A stretch of 64,000 nucleotides of DNA, from assembly GCF_010730195.1 (NCBI RefSeq), contig NZ_AP022613.1, positions 6,014,001 to 6,078,000 of the forward strand. The letters run 5' to 3'. Position numbers and translations under genes: made by a program. This document shows, one piece after another, positions 9,901 through 17,928 of the stretch. Origin of the DNA: Mycobacterium conspicuum (GTDB lineage Bacteria > Actinomycetota > Actinomycetes > Mycobacteriales > Mycobacteriaceae). Numbering within the stretch: position 1 is the first letter of the stretch; each line of letters begins with the position of its first letter. A model generated the notes under the pieces. The model saw only the letters and a list, made by a program, of their open reading frames with translations. It was not told where the DNA came from and ran no database searches.

Positions 9901-11703
9901 ATCGGTGCCGGTGATGATGTCCGCACTCCACGGGGTGGCCGCCCGCGGATCGTCAAGCGCGACACCGACATCGGCGATGGCGAGCGCGGCCAGCGTGTCG
10001 GTCGAGGCGAAGTCGCGGTGCAGGGCGGTGATCAGCAGCACCGGTCCGCGATCCGCCCGCAGATCACGCACCAACGTCAGCAGGGGAGTGCCGGGCGGAT
10101 GCGTCGCGCCGACGCTGGCGGAAAGATCCTCGGTGCCGGCGACGTGGCGCAACACCACCCGGGCGCCGGTGCGGTTCGCGGTCTGCAGCAGCGGGATCGC
10201 GTACGGGTCGACCTCCCACCCGACGTCGACGGCGCCGACGCATTCGCCATCGACGATCAGGTCCGCGTGTTCAAGGCCTTGGGCGGGCATCGCCGAGGGC
10301 CCTTGCTGCGGAACCCATTTCAGGCGCGCGCCGGTGGCGGGCAACTCATCGGGGTCGGGCTCGGGTGCCTCCTCGCCGTGCAGCAGCGCGTCGGCAACCT
10401 CGTAGACACGGTCGTCGTCCCAGCCGGGCGCATCGCCGCGGGCGAGTAGGACCGCGCGGTGGTCACCGCGCAGCGCGGCGCCGTCGATGACGACCACCTG
10501 CACGCGATCCAGGCGGCGCAGTGCTCCGGGATCGAGCACCAGCAGCCCGGCGTCGGCGAGCCCGCGGCCCAGCACCGCGGCGAACGCCTGACGGCCCATG
10601 TGCGCCGCCCTGGGCACGCCGGCCTCGATCGCGCCGGCCGCGTCTTCGGTGCCACCGCCGGCCACCAACGCACTCGCCGCGGCGATCAACGAGCCATTGG
10701 CCGCCGAATCGACGTAACTCTCGACGGGGCCCTTCATCGACCCCTTCTCGGTGTCGAGCGCGGAATCGATGGAGCCGCCGACCACGACGTGCGAAGCCTC
10801 ACCCGCCGCGGCGGCTGCCCAGCTGTGCCGCGCCGCCTGCGAATTCGCCCCGGCCGATGAGATGACGGGGACCACCGGCGCTTGCGGCCGGTCGGGTGAG
10901 GCCAGCGCGGGCTCCCGGTCTCGCCACACCCGCCGGTGCGCCGTCGCCTCGGAGAGTTGCAGGCTGCGTTGGGTGAAATCCAGCAGTGGTGTGCCGACCG
11001 CCTGCGTCAGCCCGTTGGCCGCCGCGGTCGTCGCGGCGAGCGCAATGTCGGTGCCCACCCGACCCAGTCGCGACTCCAGCAGCGACACCATCCGCGGTTG
11101 GTGATTGATGAGCGCGGCCGCGGCCCGGGTGGTTTTCGGTGCGGCGGGCAGCCGGGTGACCCAACCGGTGACGGCGGCCGTGATCGCGACGGCATCCATC
11201 GCGGCGGCGGTGAGCGGCACCAGAATCGCCAACGGGTTCCCGGGATCGGCAAACGGCGCGGTCTTCGGGCCGCCCGTCGCTCCCGACAGTGTCAGGTCGT
11301 CGGCCACCGCGCCGACGACGTCGCGTACCTCGTCCAGGACGACGTCCGGGTCCGCCCCTTCGTCAATCTCGAACACCAGCCGCCCGAGCGAGCGTTCCAC
11401 GTGGGCCTCGGCCACGCCCGCGATCCGGCGGACCGGCTCCTCGACGACGGCCGCATGTTCGTCCCAGCGCGGGAACGGCAGCAGCGGATCCAGGTCCAGA
11501 TGCACCCGTCGGCCGCTCTGCCACCGCACCGGCGGCTCGACGTGATTGGAGCCCGAATTGCCGAGCACTCGGCCCGTCGATTGCGCCACGGACTGCACCA
11601 CCGGACCGGCCAGCATCTGCATTGTGCCGGCGGCTCCGGCCGCGGCGTTCACCACGCCACCGGCCAAACCGCCGACGAAGCCGGGCACGCCCGGGATCCT
11701 CAT
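6907..11703 (-). CDS. ctpI: CtpI-type giant P-type cation-transporting ATPase (1598 aa)
   Basis: Membrane ATPase with the phosphorylation motif DKTGTLTEN near residue 1034, the actuator loop TGES near 880, and the hinge motif GDGANDAAAI near 1315, followed by the C-terminal membrane segments. An N-terminal region of about 700 residues precedes the usual P-type core. This is characteristic of mycobacterial CtpI and CtpH and has no firm function. The N-terminal sequence (PVRWQSGRRVHLDLDPLLPF) and the size, close to 1630 aa, match what I recall of M. tuberculosis CtpI (Rv0107c). The tail is strongly acidic (GDEDEDDDE). The ATG at 11703 begins MRIPGVPGFVGG; the open frame reaches 11835 but without convincing sequence. 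The transported ion is not established. Confidence 0.92.
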   Translation of the reverse strand: MRIPGVPGFVGGLAGGVVNAAAGAAGTMQMLAGPVVQSVAQSTGRVLGNSGSNHVEPPVRWQSGRRVHLDLDPLLPFPRWDEHAAVVEEPVRRIAGVAEAHVERSLGRLVFEIDEGADPDVVLDEVRDVVGAVADDLTLSGATGGPKTAPFADPGNPLAILVPLTAAAMDAVAITAAVTGWVTRLPAAPKTTRAAAALINHQPRMVSLLESRLGRVGTDIALAATTAAANGLTQAVGTPLLDFTQRSLQLSEATAHRRVWRDREPALASPDRPQAPVVPVISSAGANSQAARHSWAAAAAGEASHVVVGGSIDSALDTEKGSMKGPVESYVDSAANGSLIAAASALVAGGGTEDAAGAIEAGVPRAAHMGRQAFAAVLGRGLADAGLLVLDPGALRRLDRVQVVVIDGAALRGDHRAVLLARGDAPGWDDDRVYEVADALLHGEEAPEPDPDELPATGARLKWVPQQGPSAMPAQGLEHADLIVDGECVGAVDVGWEVDPYAIPLLQTANRTGARVVLRHVAGTEDLSASVGATHPPGTPLLTLVRDLRADRGPVLLITALHRDFASTDTLAALAIADVGVALDDPRAATPWSADIITGTDLAAAVRILSALPVARSASESSVRLAQGGTTLAGLLLVTGESATTGANPFTLRRWFNPVNAAAATALFTGVYSAGKVVRLADPTPQPLTAWHALDPEIVYSRLAGGTRQLAVERGTSDWRRRLDDLSYTPLLAPLRKPASSLARLAAATRHELADPLTPILAVGAAASAIVGSNVDALLVAGVMTVNAITGGAQRLRAEAAAAELFAEQDQLVRRVVVPAVATTRRRLEAAQHAIRTATVSAKSLKPGDVIDLAAPEVVPADARILVAEDLEVDESLLTGESLPVDKQVEPVAVNDPDRASMLFEGSTIVAGRARAIVVATGVGTAAQRAISAVADVETAVGVQARLRELTSKVLPLTLTGGAAVSGLALLHRAPLRQAVADGVAIAVAAVPEGLPLVATLSQLSAAQRLTARGALVRAPRTIEALGRVDTVCFDKTGTLTENRLRLVCAVPATAKPGDPFPDTADPKFAAVLRDAARASTQPHDGQGHAHATDEAILTAASSLNGQSDSAWSLLAEVPFESSRGYAAAIGVIGGNGKGPVLMLKGAPEQILPRCRFADPEADAAHAEALVQSLAEQGLRVLAVAQRSWDHDTDDDDDTDADAVDAAAHELELIGYVGLADTARPSSRPLIEALVEADRNVVLITGDHPVTARAIARQLGLPSDVRVVTGAELVGLDEDASAKLVANVQVFARVSPEQKVQIVAALQRCGRVTAMVGDGANDAAAIRMADVGIGVSGRGSSAARGAADIVLTDDDLGVLLDALVEGRSMWSGVRDAVTILVGGNVGEVLFTIIGTALGTGRAPVGTRQLLLVNLLTDMFPALAVAVTSQFDEPDDAEFDTEEEAREARRAYQREVLTAPPPSLDAPLMRQIVNRGAVTAAGATAAWAIGRWTPGTERRTSTMGLTALVTTQLAQTLITRTHSPLVLATALGSAGVLVGIIQTPVVSQFFGCTPLGPVAWAGVLGATGGATAVSVVAPKWLNRTIGLVVPGDEDEDDDE

Positions 11704-11840
11704 TCCGTCACCTTCCAAGTACGAATACGCGCCTAATCCTGATGGCGTCTTAGCTACATGTCTACCGACATGGCCGGGGATGCGCAGGACACGAGATCTC
11801 GGATGTTGACGTGGGCACCAACACGGCGACCTCACCAGTC

Positions 11841-12788
11841 TTACCGGGAGGGCGGCAAACCAAACGCGGGAAACAGCGCCGGATCGAGAAAGACGGTGAG
11901 GGCGGCGATGGCCATGGTGCCGTCGGCGCGGCCGACGGTCAGGACGTGTATCGAATGCGCGGCCATGACGCCATCGGCGGTGCGCCGATATTCGGCGACG
12001 GCGGGTTGCCCGTTCGCGGCCGTCGGGACCAGCGCGACATCGCCCGCAGTGGTGAACGCGCGCGCGACGAGGAAGCGCACAACGGTGTCGCGCCCGGTGA
12101 ACCAGATTGGCACAGGCGGCATTTCGAGCTTGACTTCGGCTTGCAGCAGCGCGGTGAGGGCGGCCATGTCGGAGTTCTCGAACGCCGCGCAGTAGCGGTC
12201 GAGCAGGTCGCGTCGTTCGAAGTCGTCTGGCTCGGCCAAGTCTTCCTCGGCGGGGGAGATTTCGGCGAGATGGGCGCGGGCCCGCTGCAGCGAGCTGTTG
12301 ACCGCGGCGGGTGTGGTCTGCAAAAGCTCGGCAACCTCGGCGGCGCTGAATTGCACCACATCGCGCAAGATCAACACGGCCCGCTGGCGCACCGGCAGTT
12401 CCTGTAGGGCCGTCATCACAGCGAGCCGCACACTGTGCCGCACCGTCACGGCGTCTTCCGGGGTTTGAAACATCAACGCGTCCGGGATGGGTTCAAGCCA
12501 GTCGTGCGCGCCACCGGTTCCGCCGAGGCTGGCGTCCGGGTCGACCGAAGCATCACCCACTCCGGCCGGCAGCACCCGGCGGGCGCGGCTTTCCAGCGCC
12601 CGCAGGCATGCGGTGGTGGCGATGCGGTACAGCCACGTCCGCAACGCCGCGCGCTCTTCGAACGCCCCGTACCCACGCCAGGCGCGCAGGTAGGTCTCCT
12701 GGACCAGGTCCTCGGCGTCATGCACCGAACCGAGCATGCGGTAGCAGTGCGCGATCAGCTCGGCGCGAAAAGGCGCCGCCTGCTCCAT
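11841..12788 (-). CDS. ECF sigma factor with C-terminal SnoaL-like domain, SigG/SigX5-like (315 aa)
   Basis: RNA polymerase sigma factor of the extracytoplasmic-function group. Region 2 is HCYRMLGSVHDAEDLVQETY, then WLYRIATTACL. Region 4 is LPVRQRAVLILRDV and FSAAEVAELLQTTPAAVNSS. A fused C-terminal NTF2/SnoaL domain ends TVFLDPALFPAFGLPPSR. This C-terminal domain is typical of the SigG/SigJ/ECF41-like groups, where it replaces a separate anti-sigma factor and tunes activity. The start at 12788 was chosen because AGGAG lies 7 nt upstream of MEQAAPF; a longer reading from 12833 is possible. It diverges from an SDR-DUF899 pair, an arrangement often seen with such sigma factors, so those genes may be its targets. 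Confidence 0.85.
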   Translation of the reverse strand: MEQAAPFRAELIAHCYRMLGSVHDAEDLVQETYLRAWRGYGAFEERAALRTWLYRIATTACLRALESRARRVLPAGVGDASVDPDASLGGTGGAHDWLEPIPDALMFQTPEDAVTVRHSVRLAVMTALQELPVRQRAVLILRDVVQFSAAEVAELLQTTPAAVNSSLQRARAHLAEISPAEEDLAEPDDFERRDLLDRYCAAFENSDMAALTALLQAEVKLEMPPVPIWFTGRDTVVRFLVARAFTTAGDVALVPTAANGQPAVAEYRRTADGVMAAHSIHVLTVGRADGTMAIAALTVFLDPALFPAFGLPPSR

Positions 12789-12947
12789 GAACTTCTCCTG
12801 AGCCGGCACGGTCAGGCTCCTTCCGACATTCATATAGATACGCCCGGAGCCCCGGACTCATCGGTTGACCTGGGCAGCGATGAATCGCGGTGTCCCGCCG
12901 TATCTGGATTGGTGCACACCTAATCCCGCCCGAAAGTGAGAACGACC

Positions 12948-13700
12948 ATGACAACCTCCCCGCAACCCGGATCGACAGCGATCGTGACCGGGGCCGGCCG
13001 CGGCTTCGGCCGCGCCATCGCCAGGGCGCTTTCGGCGGCCGGCGCCCACGTCATCGGTGTCGCGCGCGGCGCCGCCGCGCTCGACGAGCTGCGGCGTGAG
13101 TTGGGTGACACCTGCACCGCAGTTGCCGCCGACGCCGCCGATCCGGCGACCGCCGGCCGGTTGCTCGACGAGTATTCGCCGCGCACGCTGGTGCTGTGCG
13201 CCGGCGCCGCCCCACCGCTGGCGCCGGTGCAGGATCAGACCTGGGAGAGCTTCAGCCAGAACTGGAACATGGATGTCGCGCAGGCTTTTCACTGGATCCG
13301 CCACGCGCTGCGGCGCCCGCTGGCGCCGGGCAGCACGGTGATCGCGATGTCCAGCGGCGCGGCCGTCAAGGGGTCGCCCCTGTCCGGTGGCTACGCCGGG
13401 GCCAAGGCCACGGTCAGGTTCATCGCCGGTTATGCCGCCGCCGAGTCGCAACGGGCCGGGCTGGGCATCGACTTCGTCTCGGTTCTCCCGCAGCTGACCC
13501 CGGCCACCGACTTGGGCGCCAAGGCGGTCGCGGCCTACGCCGAGCGGCAGGGCGTCGACGTCGAGACGTTCCTGGCCTCGTCGGGGCCCGCGTTGAGTGC
13601 CGAACAAGTCGGGAAGGCGGTGCTGCAGATCGCCGACGGCGACCGGGACGGCCACCTCGCCTATCTGTTGACGGCCGCGGGCTTGGTCGGCCTGGACTGA
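12948..13700 (+). CDS. short-chain dehydrogenase (250 aa)
   Basis: SDR with TGAGRGFGRAIA near residue 15 and the active-site YAGAKATVRF near 150; the NNAG motif is degenerate (LCAGAAPP). It ends with a segment about the length of the usual SDR C-terminus (GDRDGHLAYLLTAAGLVGLD). The ATG at 12948 was chosen over a GTG at 12936. It is divergent from the SigG-like sigma factor gene across a gap of about 160 bp and is followed after 22 nt by the DUF899 gene with a clear ribosome site. A role in the sigma-dependent response is plausible but unproven. Substrate unknown. Confidence 0.8.
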   Translation: MTTSPQPGSTAIVTGAGRGFGRAIARALSAAGAHVIGVARGAAALDELRRELGDTCTAVAADAADPATAGRLLDEYSPRTLVLCAGAAPPLAPVQDQTWESFSQNWNMDVAQAFHWIRHALRRPLAPGSTVIAMSSGAAVKGSPLSGGYAGAKATVRFIAGYAAAESQRAGLGIDFVSVLPQLTPATDLGAKAVAAYAERQGVDVETFLASSGPALSAEQVGKAVLQIADGDRDGHLAYLLTAAGLVGLD

Positions 13701-13722
13701 AACACCAAGGAGAACAACGTAA

Positions 13723-14460
13723 ATGGACACACCACCGATCGTTTCGGCGCAGGAGTGGGAGGCCGCGCGCCAGCAGCTGCTCGTCAAGGAGAAGGAGGTG
13801 ATGCGCGCACACGACGCGCTGGCGGCCGCGCGCCGGCGGATGCCATGGGTGGCCGTGGAAAAGGACTACGAGTTCGAGGGCCCCGACGGCCCGCTGAGCC
13901 TGCTCGATTTGTTCGATGGCCGGCGCCAGCTGGTGATCTACCGCGCCTTCTTCGAGCCGGGCGTGCACGGCTGGCCGGACCACGCGTGCCCGGGCTGCTC
14001 GATGATCGCCGACCACATCGGTCATCTGGCTCACTTGAATGCCCGCGACACCACGCTGGTGTTTGCTTCACGTGCGCCGCAGGCCGACATCGCGCGACTC
14101 AAGGCACGCATGGGCTGGCAGCTGCCGTGGTACACGCTCACCGACGGTTTCGATGCGGATTTCGGCGTGGACGAATGGCACGGCACCAACGCCTTTATCC
14201 ACGACGGGCCACGCGTGTTCCGCACCTATTTCGTCAACAACCGCGGCGACGAGGTGCTGGGCAACACGTGGAGCCTGCTGGACCTGACGGCGCTTGGGCG
14301 CCAAGAGGATTGGGAGGACTCGCCGCAGGGTTACCCGCAAACCAAGCCGTACGAGTGGTGGGCCTGGCACGACGCGTACCCCGACCATGTGCCGTCGCGA
14401 TGGTTTGGTGAGCCCGACCCGGACGACCCCAACGATCCCCGTCCGGCGCGCAGCAAATAA
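13723..14460 (+). CDS. DUF899 thioredoxin-fold family protein (245 aa)
   Basis: Matches the DUF899 family. It has an N-terminal helix-rich AARRRMPWVAVEKDYEFEGP, then LSLLDLFDGRRQLVIYRAFF, a CPGCSMIADHIG dithiol-like motif near residue 90, and the typical end with ALGRQEDWEDSPQGYPQTKP, then YEWWAWHDAYPD. DUF899 proteins have a thioredoxin-like fold but no agreed reaction. AAGGAG lies upstream of the ATG at 13723, 22 nt behind the SDR gene. Members of this family repeatedly sit beside SigG/SigJ-type sigma factors, as here, so a stress or detoxification role is possible (inference). Confidence 0.88.
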   Translation: MDTPPIVSAQEWEAARQQLLVKEKEVMRAHDALAAARRRMPWVAVEKDYEFEGPDGPLSLLDLFDGRRQLVIYRAFFEPGVHGWPDHACPGCSMIADHIGHLAHLNARDTTLVFASRAPQADIARLKARMGWQLPWYTLTDGFDADFGVDEWHGTNAFIHDGPRVFRTYFVNNRGDEVLGNTWSLLDLTALGRQEDWEDSPQGYPQTKPYEWWAWHDAYPDHVPSRWFGEPDPDDPNDPRPARSK

Positions 14461-14522
14461 GGGGTCGTATCTGCTGTCCATTTTCCGATATTCCGGTAGG
14501 TCGGCTGCTACGGTTCGCTGCC

Positions 14523-15914
14523 ATGCCGGTACTGGGTGAGCGCGCGATCGTTCTCGGGGCCAGCATGGGCGGGCTTCTTGCGGCCCGGGTGCTGGCCGAC
14601 TTCTTCGGCACCGTCACGGTGATCGAACGGGACGACCTGCCCGACGATCCGGTCACCAGGAAGGGGGTGCCGCAGGGCCGGCACCCGCACGCTCTGCTGG
14701 CGCGCGGCGCACTCATCCTCGAGGAGCTGTTTTCCGGTTTGATCGACGAGCTCGTCGCCGCCGGTGCGCCGGCGTCCGATGACGGAGATCTGGCCAAGGT
14801 GTACATGTGCTACAGCGGCCATGAGGTAATTCAGTCCGCGAAGCTGACCTGCGATCCCGTCGAGCTGGCGGTGTATGCGCCCAGCCGAGCCCTGCTGGAA
14901 CGCCTTGTCCGGGGCCGCGTGCAGGCGATCTCCAACGTGACGATTCAGCAGGGCCGGGACGCCGCCGAATTCATTTCGAACGCGGACCGCAGTCGGGTCA
15001 CCGGAGTTCGGGTAACGAGCCGCGGGGGAGACGGTCTAGAGGAGTTGGCGGCCGACCTGGTTGTCGACGCGATGGGCCGCGGTGCCCACACGCCCGCCTT
15101 TCTGGAGAGCCTCGGCTATGGCCGGCCGGTCGAGGATCGCGTCACCATGCACACGGTCTATGTCAGCCAACGGCTGCGGATCCCACCCGGCGCCATGACG
15201 GAGGTGCTGGCCCTCGTCAGCCCGGCACCCGGTCGCCCGACCGGAATGTTCTTGGTGCGCAACGAAAACGAGACGTGTTTGTTCACGGTCTTCGGAATGG
15301 TCGGTCACGAGCCTCCGCGCGAGCTCGCCGGCATGCTGTCCTTCGCGGCCGAGTACGTGCCGGATCGCTTGCTGGAGGTGGTGCGCGCCGGTGAACCGCT
15401 TGGACCGGTGGTGCAGCACCGCATGCCGTGCAGCCAATGGCGCCGCTACGACAAGATGCGACGGTTGCCAGAGGGCCTGCTGGCTCTCGGCGACGCGGTC
15501 TGTAGCTTCAACCCCATCTACGGGCAGGGCATGTCGGTGGCGGCGCTGGACGCGGTGGTGCTGCTTGACTGCCTGCGGCGCGGTCTGACCGACCTGCCGC
15601 GACGGTACTTTCGTGCCGCCGCCAAGACGATCGGGGTGGCCTGGCAAACCGGGGCCACTTCCGATCTGGCGTTCCCGCAAGTGGAGGGGCGACGAACGGC
15701 ATCGATGCGCCTGACGAACCGACTCGTGGATCGTGTCCTGACCGCCTGCGAGACCGATGCCGTCGTCACCACGCAGTTCTTCAGGGTCACCGGGCTGCTG
15801 GATCCTCCGGCGCGTCTACTCAACCCCGCACTGCTTGGCCGCGTCGCCAGGATCAATCTGCAACGCAGGCAACGCAATTCGCTGTCTCGACCGACCGCAT
15901 CCAGGGTGAGTTAG
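14523..15914 (+). CDS. FAD-dependent monooxygenase/oxidoreductase (463 aa)
   Basis: Flavoprotein of the group A hydroxylase fold. The dinucleotide-binding motif VLGASMGGLLAARVLADFFG is at residues 9-28 with ERD ending the second strand. The second FAD motif GDAVCSFNPIYGQGMSVAA lies near residue 325. Between them is a substrate domain without a recognisable specificity motif. The ATG at 14523 follows a gap of 62 bp after the DUF899 gene with no strong ribosome site. The stop overlaps the stop of the convergent PPE gene by 4 bp. Close relatives in actinobacteria are annotated only as FAD-binding or hydroxylase-like proteins; substrate unknown. Confidence 0.8.
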   Translation: MPVLGERAIVLGASMGGLLAARVLADFFGTVTVIERDDLPDDPVTRKGVPQGRHPHALLARGALILEELFSGLIDELVAAGAPASDDGDLAKVYMCYSGHEVIQSAKLTCDPVELAVYAPSRALLERLVRGRVQAISNVTIQQGRDAAEFISNADRSRVTGVRVTSRGGDGLEELAADLVVDAMGRGAHTPAFLESLGYGRPVEDRVTMHTVYVSQRLRIPPGAMTEVLALVSPAPGRPTGMFLVRNENETCLFTVFGMVGHEPPRELAGMLSFAAEYVPDRLLEVVRAGEPLGPVVQHRMPCSQWRRYDKMRRLPEGLLALGDAVCSFNPIYGQGMSVAALDAVVLLDCLRRGLTDLPRRYFRAAAKTIGVAWQTGATSDLAFPQVEGRRTASMRLTNRLVDRVLTACETDAVVTTQFFRVTGLLDPPARLLNPALLGRVARINLQRRQRNSLSRPTASRVS

Positions 15915-17620
15915 CGATTGTCGCCCGGCGGTGCTTCGGTGTCCCAGGTGCCCGGGATCATCGGCATCGTTGGGCCGCTGCCGAAGTCGTCGGGAAGCGT
16001 GGTTAACCCCGCCGCCCGTCCGGCACCGGACTTGGTGGCGGTTCCGGCGAACCCCTGGGGCCCGGCGCCGGTCGCCGAGGCCGCTACCGCGCCAACCAGT
16101 TCGCCGGTATCCACGTCTTCCAAATCCATGTATTCGTAACCGCGCCCGAGCATCTGCGCCTTCACCCGTCGGCGCCGCTGCGTCTTGTCCTTTTCAATGG
16201 GTGCCGCCGCGGTCGCCGCGGCCGCGGCGCTGTCGGCCTCGGGCGCCTTTCGTCGGGCCCTGCCGGCCGCCGCCGCGCCGGTCGCCGCGGTCAGGCCGCC
16301 CACCAGGTAGGCGAAGTTCTCCATACCAGCAGGCATGGTCGCACCCATCGTCATGCTCAGGCCCGGGCCGCCAAGCGTCGGTGGCGTGAGCGACGGCGGT
16401 GGCGCCGTCGGTGTAGCGGCCGGGACGGTGGCCTCCACGGGGGCCGGCGTCGAAGACGACGTGGGGGTCGGGGCGCTCGGAGGCAGCGCCAGGACGGGCG
16501 GCGCAATGGGCGGCGCGACCGGGGGTGCCGGGGGAAGGGCGGACAGACCCGCCAAGCCGGCGAGGCCGATCGGCGCGAGCGCGCCGGTGGCCACCGTCAC
16601 CAGCGGGGCGGTTATCAGGGGCACGAAAACCGTGAAGAACACCGCGGTCTGCTCGAGCAGCGTCTTCAGCAGCGCGATGGTGTCGGTGATGATCGTGCCG
16701 ACGGCCTCGACGGTGGTGAACAGGATGGTGAAACCGATTGTCGCCGGATTGCCCGAAGCGAACGCCGCGGTCAGATCCAGCCCGATGTAGAAGAAGGTCT
16801 GCGACAGGTACGCGACATAGGAACCGATGTCCATCGGGTAGCCGAGGGCGAACGCGATGTTGTACGGGCTGAGGAAGATCAGCGGATTGCCGAGGATGGG
16901 CAGGTACGGATCGAAGCCGGAAAACATCGCCGCGAAGAAGGGGTTGTCGTACAACGCGTTGCTCAACGGTTGTAAAACGTTGTTCCAGTAGTCGATGAAA
17001 CCGATCTTCGTCAGCCAGGCCATGACCTGGTTCTCCGTGTCGGGGGGCAGCGGGAAGAGCTTGTAGAACTCGTCTATCAGCGAGTGCACGATCGGCGGGA
17101 CCTTTGGAGTCGGGTAGGACGAGGCCACCGCCGCGGTGGAGACCGCGTGGTAGGTGCCCATCACGGTCGCGGCCTGAACCCACATCCGCACGTAGTCGGC
17201 CTCGTTGAGCGCGATGGGAATGGTGTTGAGGCCAAAGAAATTCGTCGCCAACAACACCGCGTGGGTGGCGTGGTTGGCGGCCAATTCGACCAGGGTCGGC
17301 ATCGCGGCAAGCGCGGCGGTGTAGGCGGTGGCCGCGGTTTCGTGTCGGACAGCCGCTGTCGCGCTGTCGGCGGCGGCCTGGGCGAGCCAGGCCAGGTAAG
17401 CGGCGTGGCCGGCGACATACGCCGCCGCGCTCGGGCCCTCCCACGCCCCGGCCTGCACGCCCGCGAGCAGCGCGATCAGCTCGTCGGCCGTCTCGGTGTA
17501 CGCAGTGCTCAAGGCGGTCCAGGACGCGGACGCGGCCAGCAACGAACCTGGCCCGGGCCCGCTACTGAGCAGCGCCGAATGCACCTCGGGTGGTGAGGCC
17601 ATCCAAATTGGGGCGGTCAT
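15911..17620 (-). CDS. PPE2: PPE2-like protein, PPE-PPW subfamily (569 aa)
   Basis: N-terminal PPE domain of about 180 residues (WMASPPEVHSALLSSGPG, then NFFGLNTIPIALNEADYVRMW), a long hydrophobic middle, a Pro-rich linker near residues 355-420, and the C-terminal PPW signature PMIPGTW, which fits PxxPxxW. The N-terminus and GRGYEYMDLED agree closely with my memory of M. tuberculosis PPE2 (Rv0256c). A basic run, KDKTQRRRRVK near residue 475, resembles the nuclear-localisation segment reported for PPE2. PPE proteins are usually exported by ESX systems with a PE partner, but no PE gene is adjacent. It is preceded by a cobalamin riboswitch and a short ORF whose stop overlaps this ATG. Unlike M. 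tuberculosis, no cobQ1/cobU genes follow: the gene ends tail-to-tail against the FAD oxidoreductase. Confidence 0.88.
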   Translation of the reverse strand: MTAPIWMASPPEVHSALLSSGPGPGSLLAASASWTALSTAYTETADELIALLAGVQAGAWEGPSAAAYVAGHAAYLAWLAQAAADSATAAVRHETAATAYTAALAAMPTLVELAANHATHAVLLATNFFGLNTIPIALNEADYVRMWVQAATVMGTYHAVSTAAVASSYPTPKVPPIVHSLIDEFYKLFPLPPDTENQVMAWLTKIGFIDYWNNVLQPLSNALYDNPFFAAMFSGFDPYLPILGNPLIFLSPYNIAFALGYPMDIGSYVAYLSQTFFYIGLDLTAAFASGNPATIGFTILFTTVEAVGTIITDTIALLKTLLEQTAVFFTVFVPLITAPLVTVATGALAPIGLAGLAGLSALPPAPPVAPPIAPPVLALPPSAPTPTSSSTPAPVEATVPAATPTAPPPSLTPPTLGGPGLSMTMGATMPAGMENFAYLVGGLTAATGAAAAGRARRKAPEADSAAAAATAAAPIEKDKTQRRRRVKAQMLGRGYEYMDLEDVDTGELVGAVAASATGAGPQGFAGTATKSGAGRAAGLTTLPDDFGSGPTMPMIPGTWDTEAPPGDNR

Positions 17621-17661
17621 CGCTGACGACCGAATTCGAGAGGGGCGGATTGCAGCGCCAT
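17617..17661 (-). CDS. 14-codon upstream ORF overlapping the PPE2 start (MALQSAPLEFGRQR)
   Basis: This ORF lies between the riboswitch and the PPE gene, and its TGA overlaps the PPE ATG as ATGA. GGAGAG sits 12 nt upstream of its ATG, whereas the PPE start itself has no visible Shine-Dalgarno. The arrangement implies that PPE translation depends on ribosomes finishing this ORF. A translated upstream ORF has been described, as I recall, in the M. tuberculosis PPE2 leader, which makes this one credible. Translation itself cannot be seen from sequence. Confidence 0.6.
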   Translation of the reverse strand: MALQSAPLEFGRQR

Positions 17662-17694
17662 GGCGGGTCAGCTCTCTCCGGGGAGATCCGCCCC
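17642..17694 (-). promoter_or_regulatory. putative expression platform of the cobalamin riboswitch
   Basis: Two 9-nt perfect inverted copies (GGGGCGGAT at 17694-17686 and ATCCGCCCC at 17650-17642 on the minus strand) can pair across the start of the upstream ORF. The first arm can instead fold locally with the following CTCCCCGG to make CCGGGG...CCCCGG, directly next to the GGAGAG ribosome site. Mutually exclusive pairings at this place are what a translational riboswitch would need. There is no run of U after either hairpin, so intrinsic termination is not supported. Confidence 0.5.
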
Positions 17695-17698
17695 GGGC

Positions 17699-17872
17699 TA
17701 GCAGGATGCGATGACGCGAGTCTCCTGGCTCTCGGATCTCCGCTCGCCTCGCCTTCCGGCCGTCAAGCTCAGTGGGCCGTGGCTGTTGAGGGTCGCTCCC
17801 CGATGACAGTGGCGGGACCGCGCCGGATTCACACCGGCTTCCTGCATCATCATCGCCTTACGCGCGATATTG
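17699..17872 (-). ncRNA. cobalamin (B12) riboswitch
   Basis: On the minus strand the leader contains the conserved core GAAGCCGGTGTGAATCCGGC followed by GCGGTCCCGCCACTGT (17842-17807) and the B12 box GCCAGGAGACTCGCGTC (17729-17713). Flanking segments GCGATG and CATCGC can close the P1 stem. These are the diagnostic parts of the cobalamin aptamer that binds adenosyl- or hydroxocobalamin. In M. tuberculosis one such element precedes PPE2-cobQ1-cobU. Here it lies between the prpR stop and the PPE2-like gene, and no other gene on this strand is positioned to be its target. The exact 5' end is an estimate. Confidence 0.9.
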
Positions 17873-17928
17873 TCGCACCCCGACAGTGTCGCGGGGTCCC
17901 ATTTGGAGAAAACCGACGGTCGGGCGGT

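Noticed and set aside
6874..10449. Plus-strand ORF of 1191 codons
   Set aside because: Exactly antisense to ctpI, His/Arg/Gly-rich, no family resemblance: a GC-codon-bias artefact.
17873..17928. Intrinsic terminator for prpR (CCGACCGTCGG followed by TTTTC)
   Set aside because: The inverted repeat leaves a one-base loop, or a three-bp stem with a proper loop; too weak to call.
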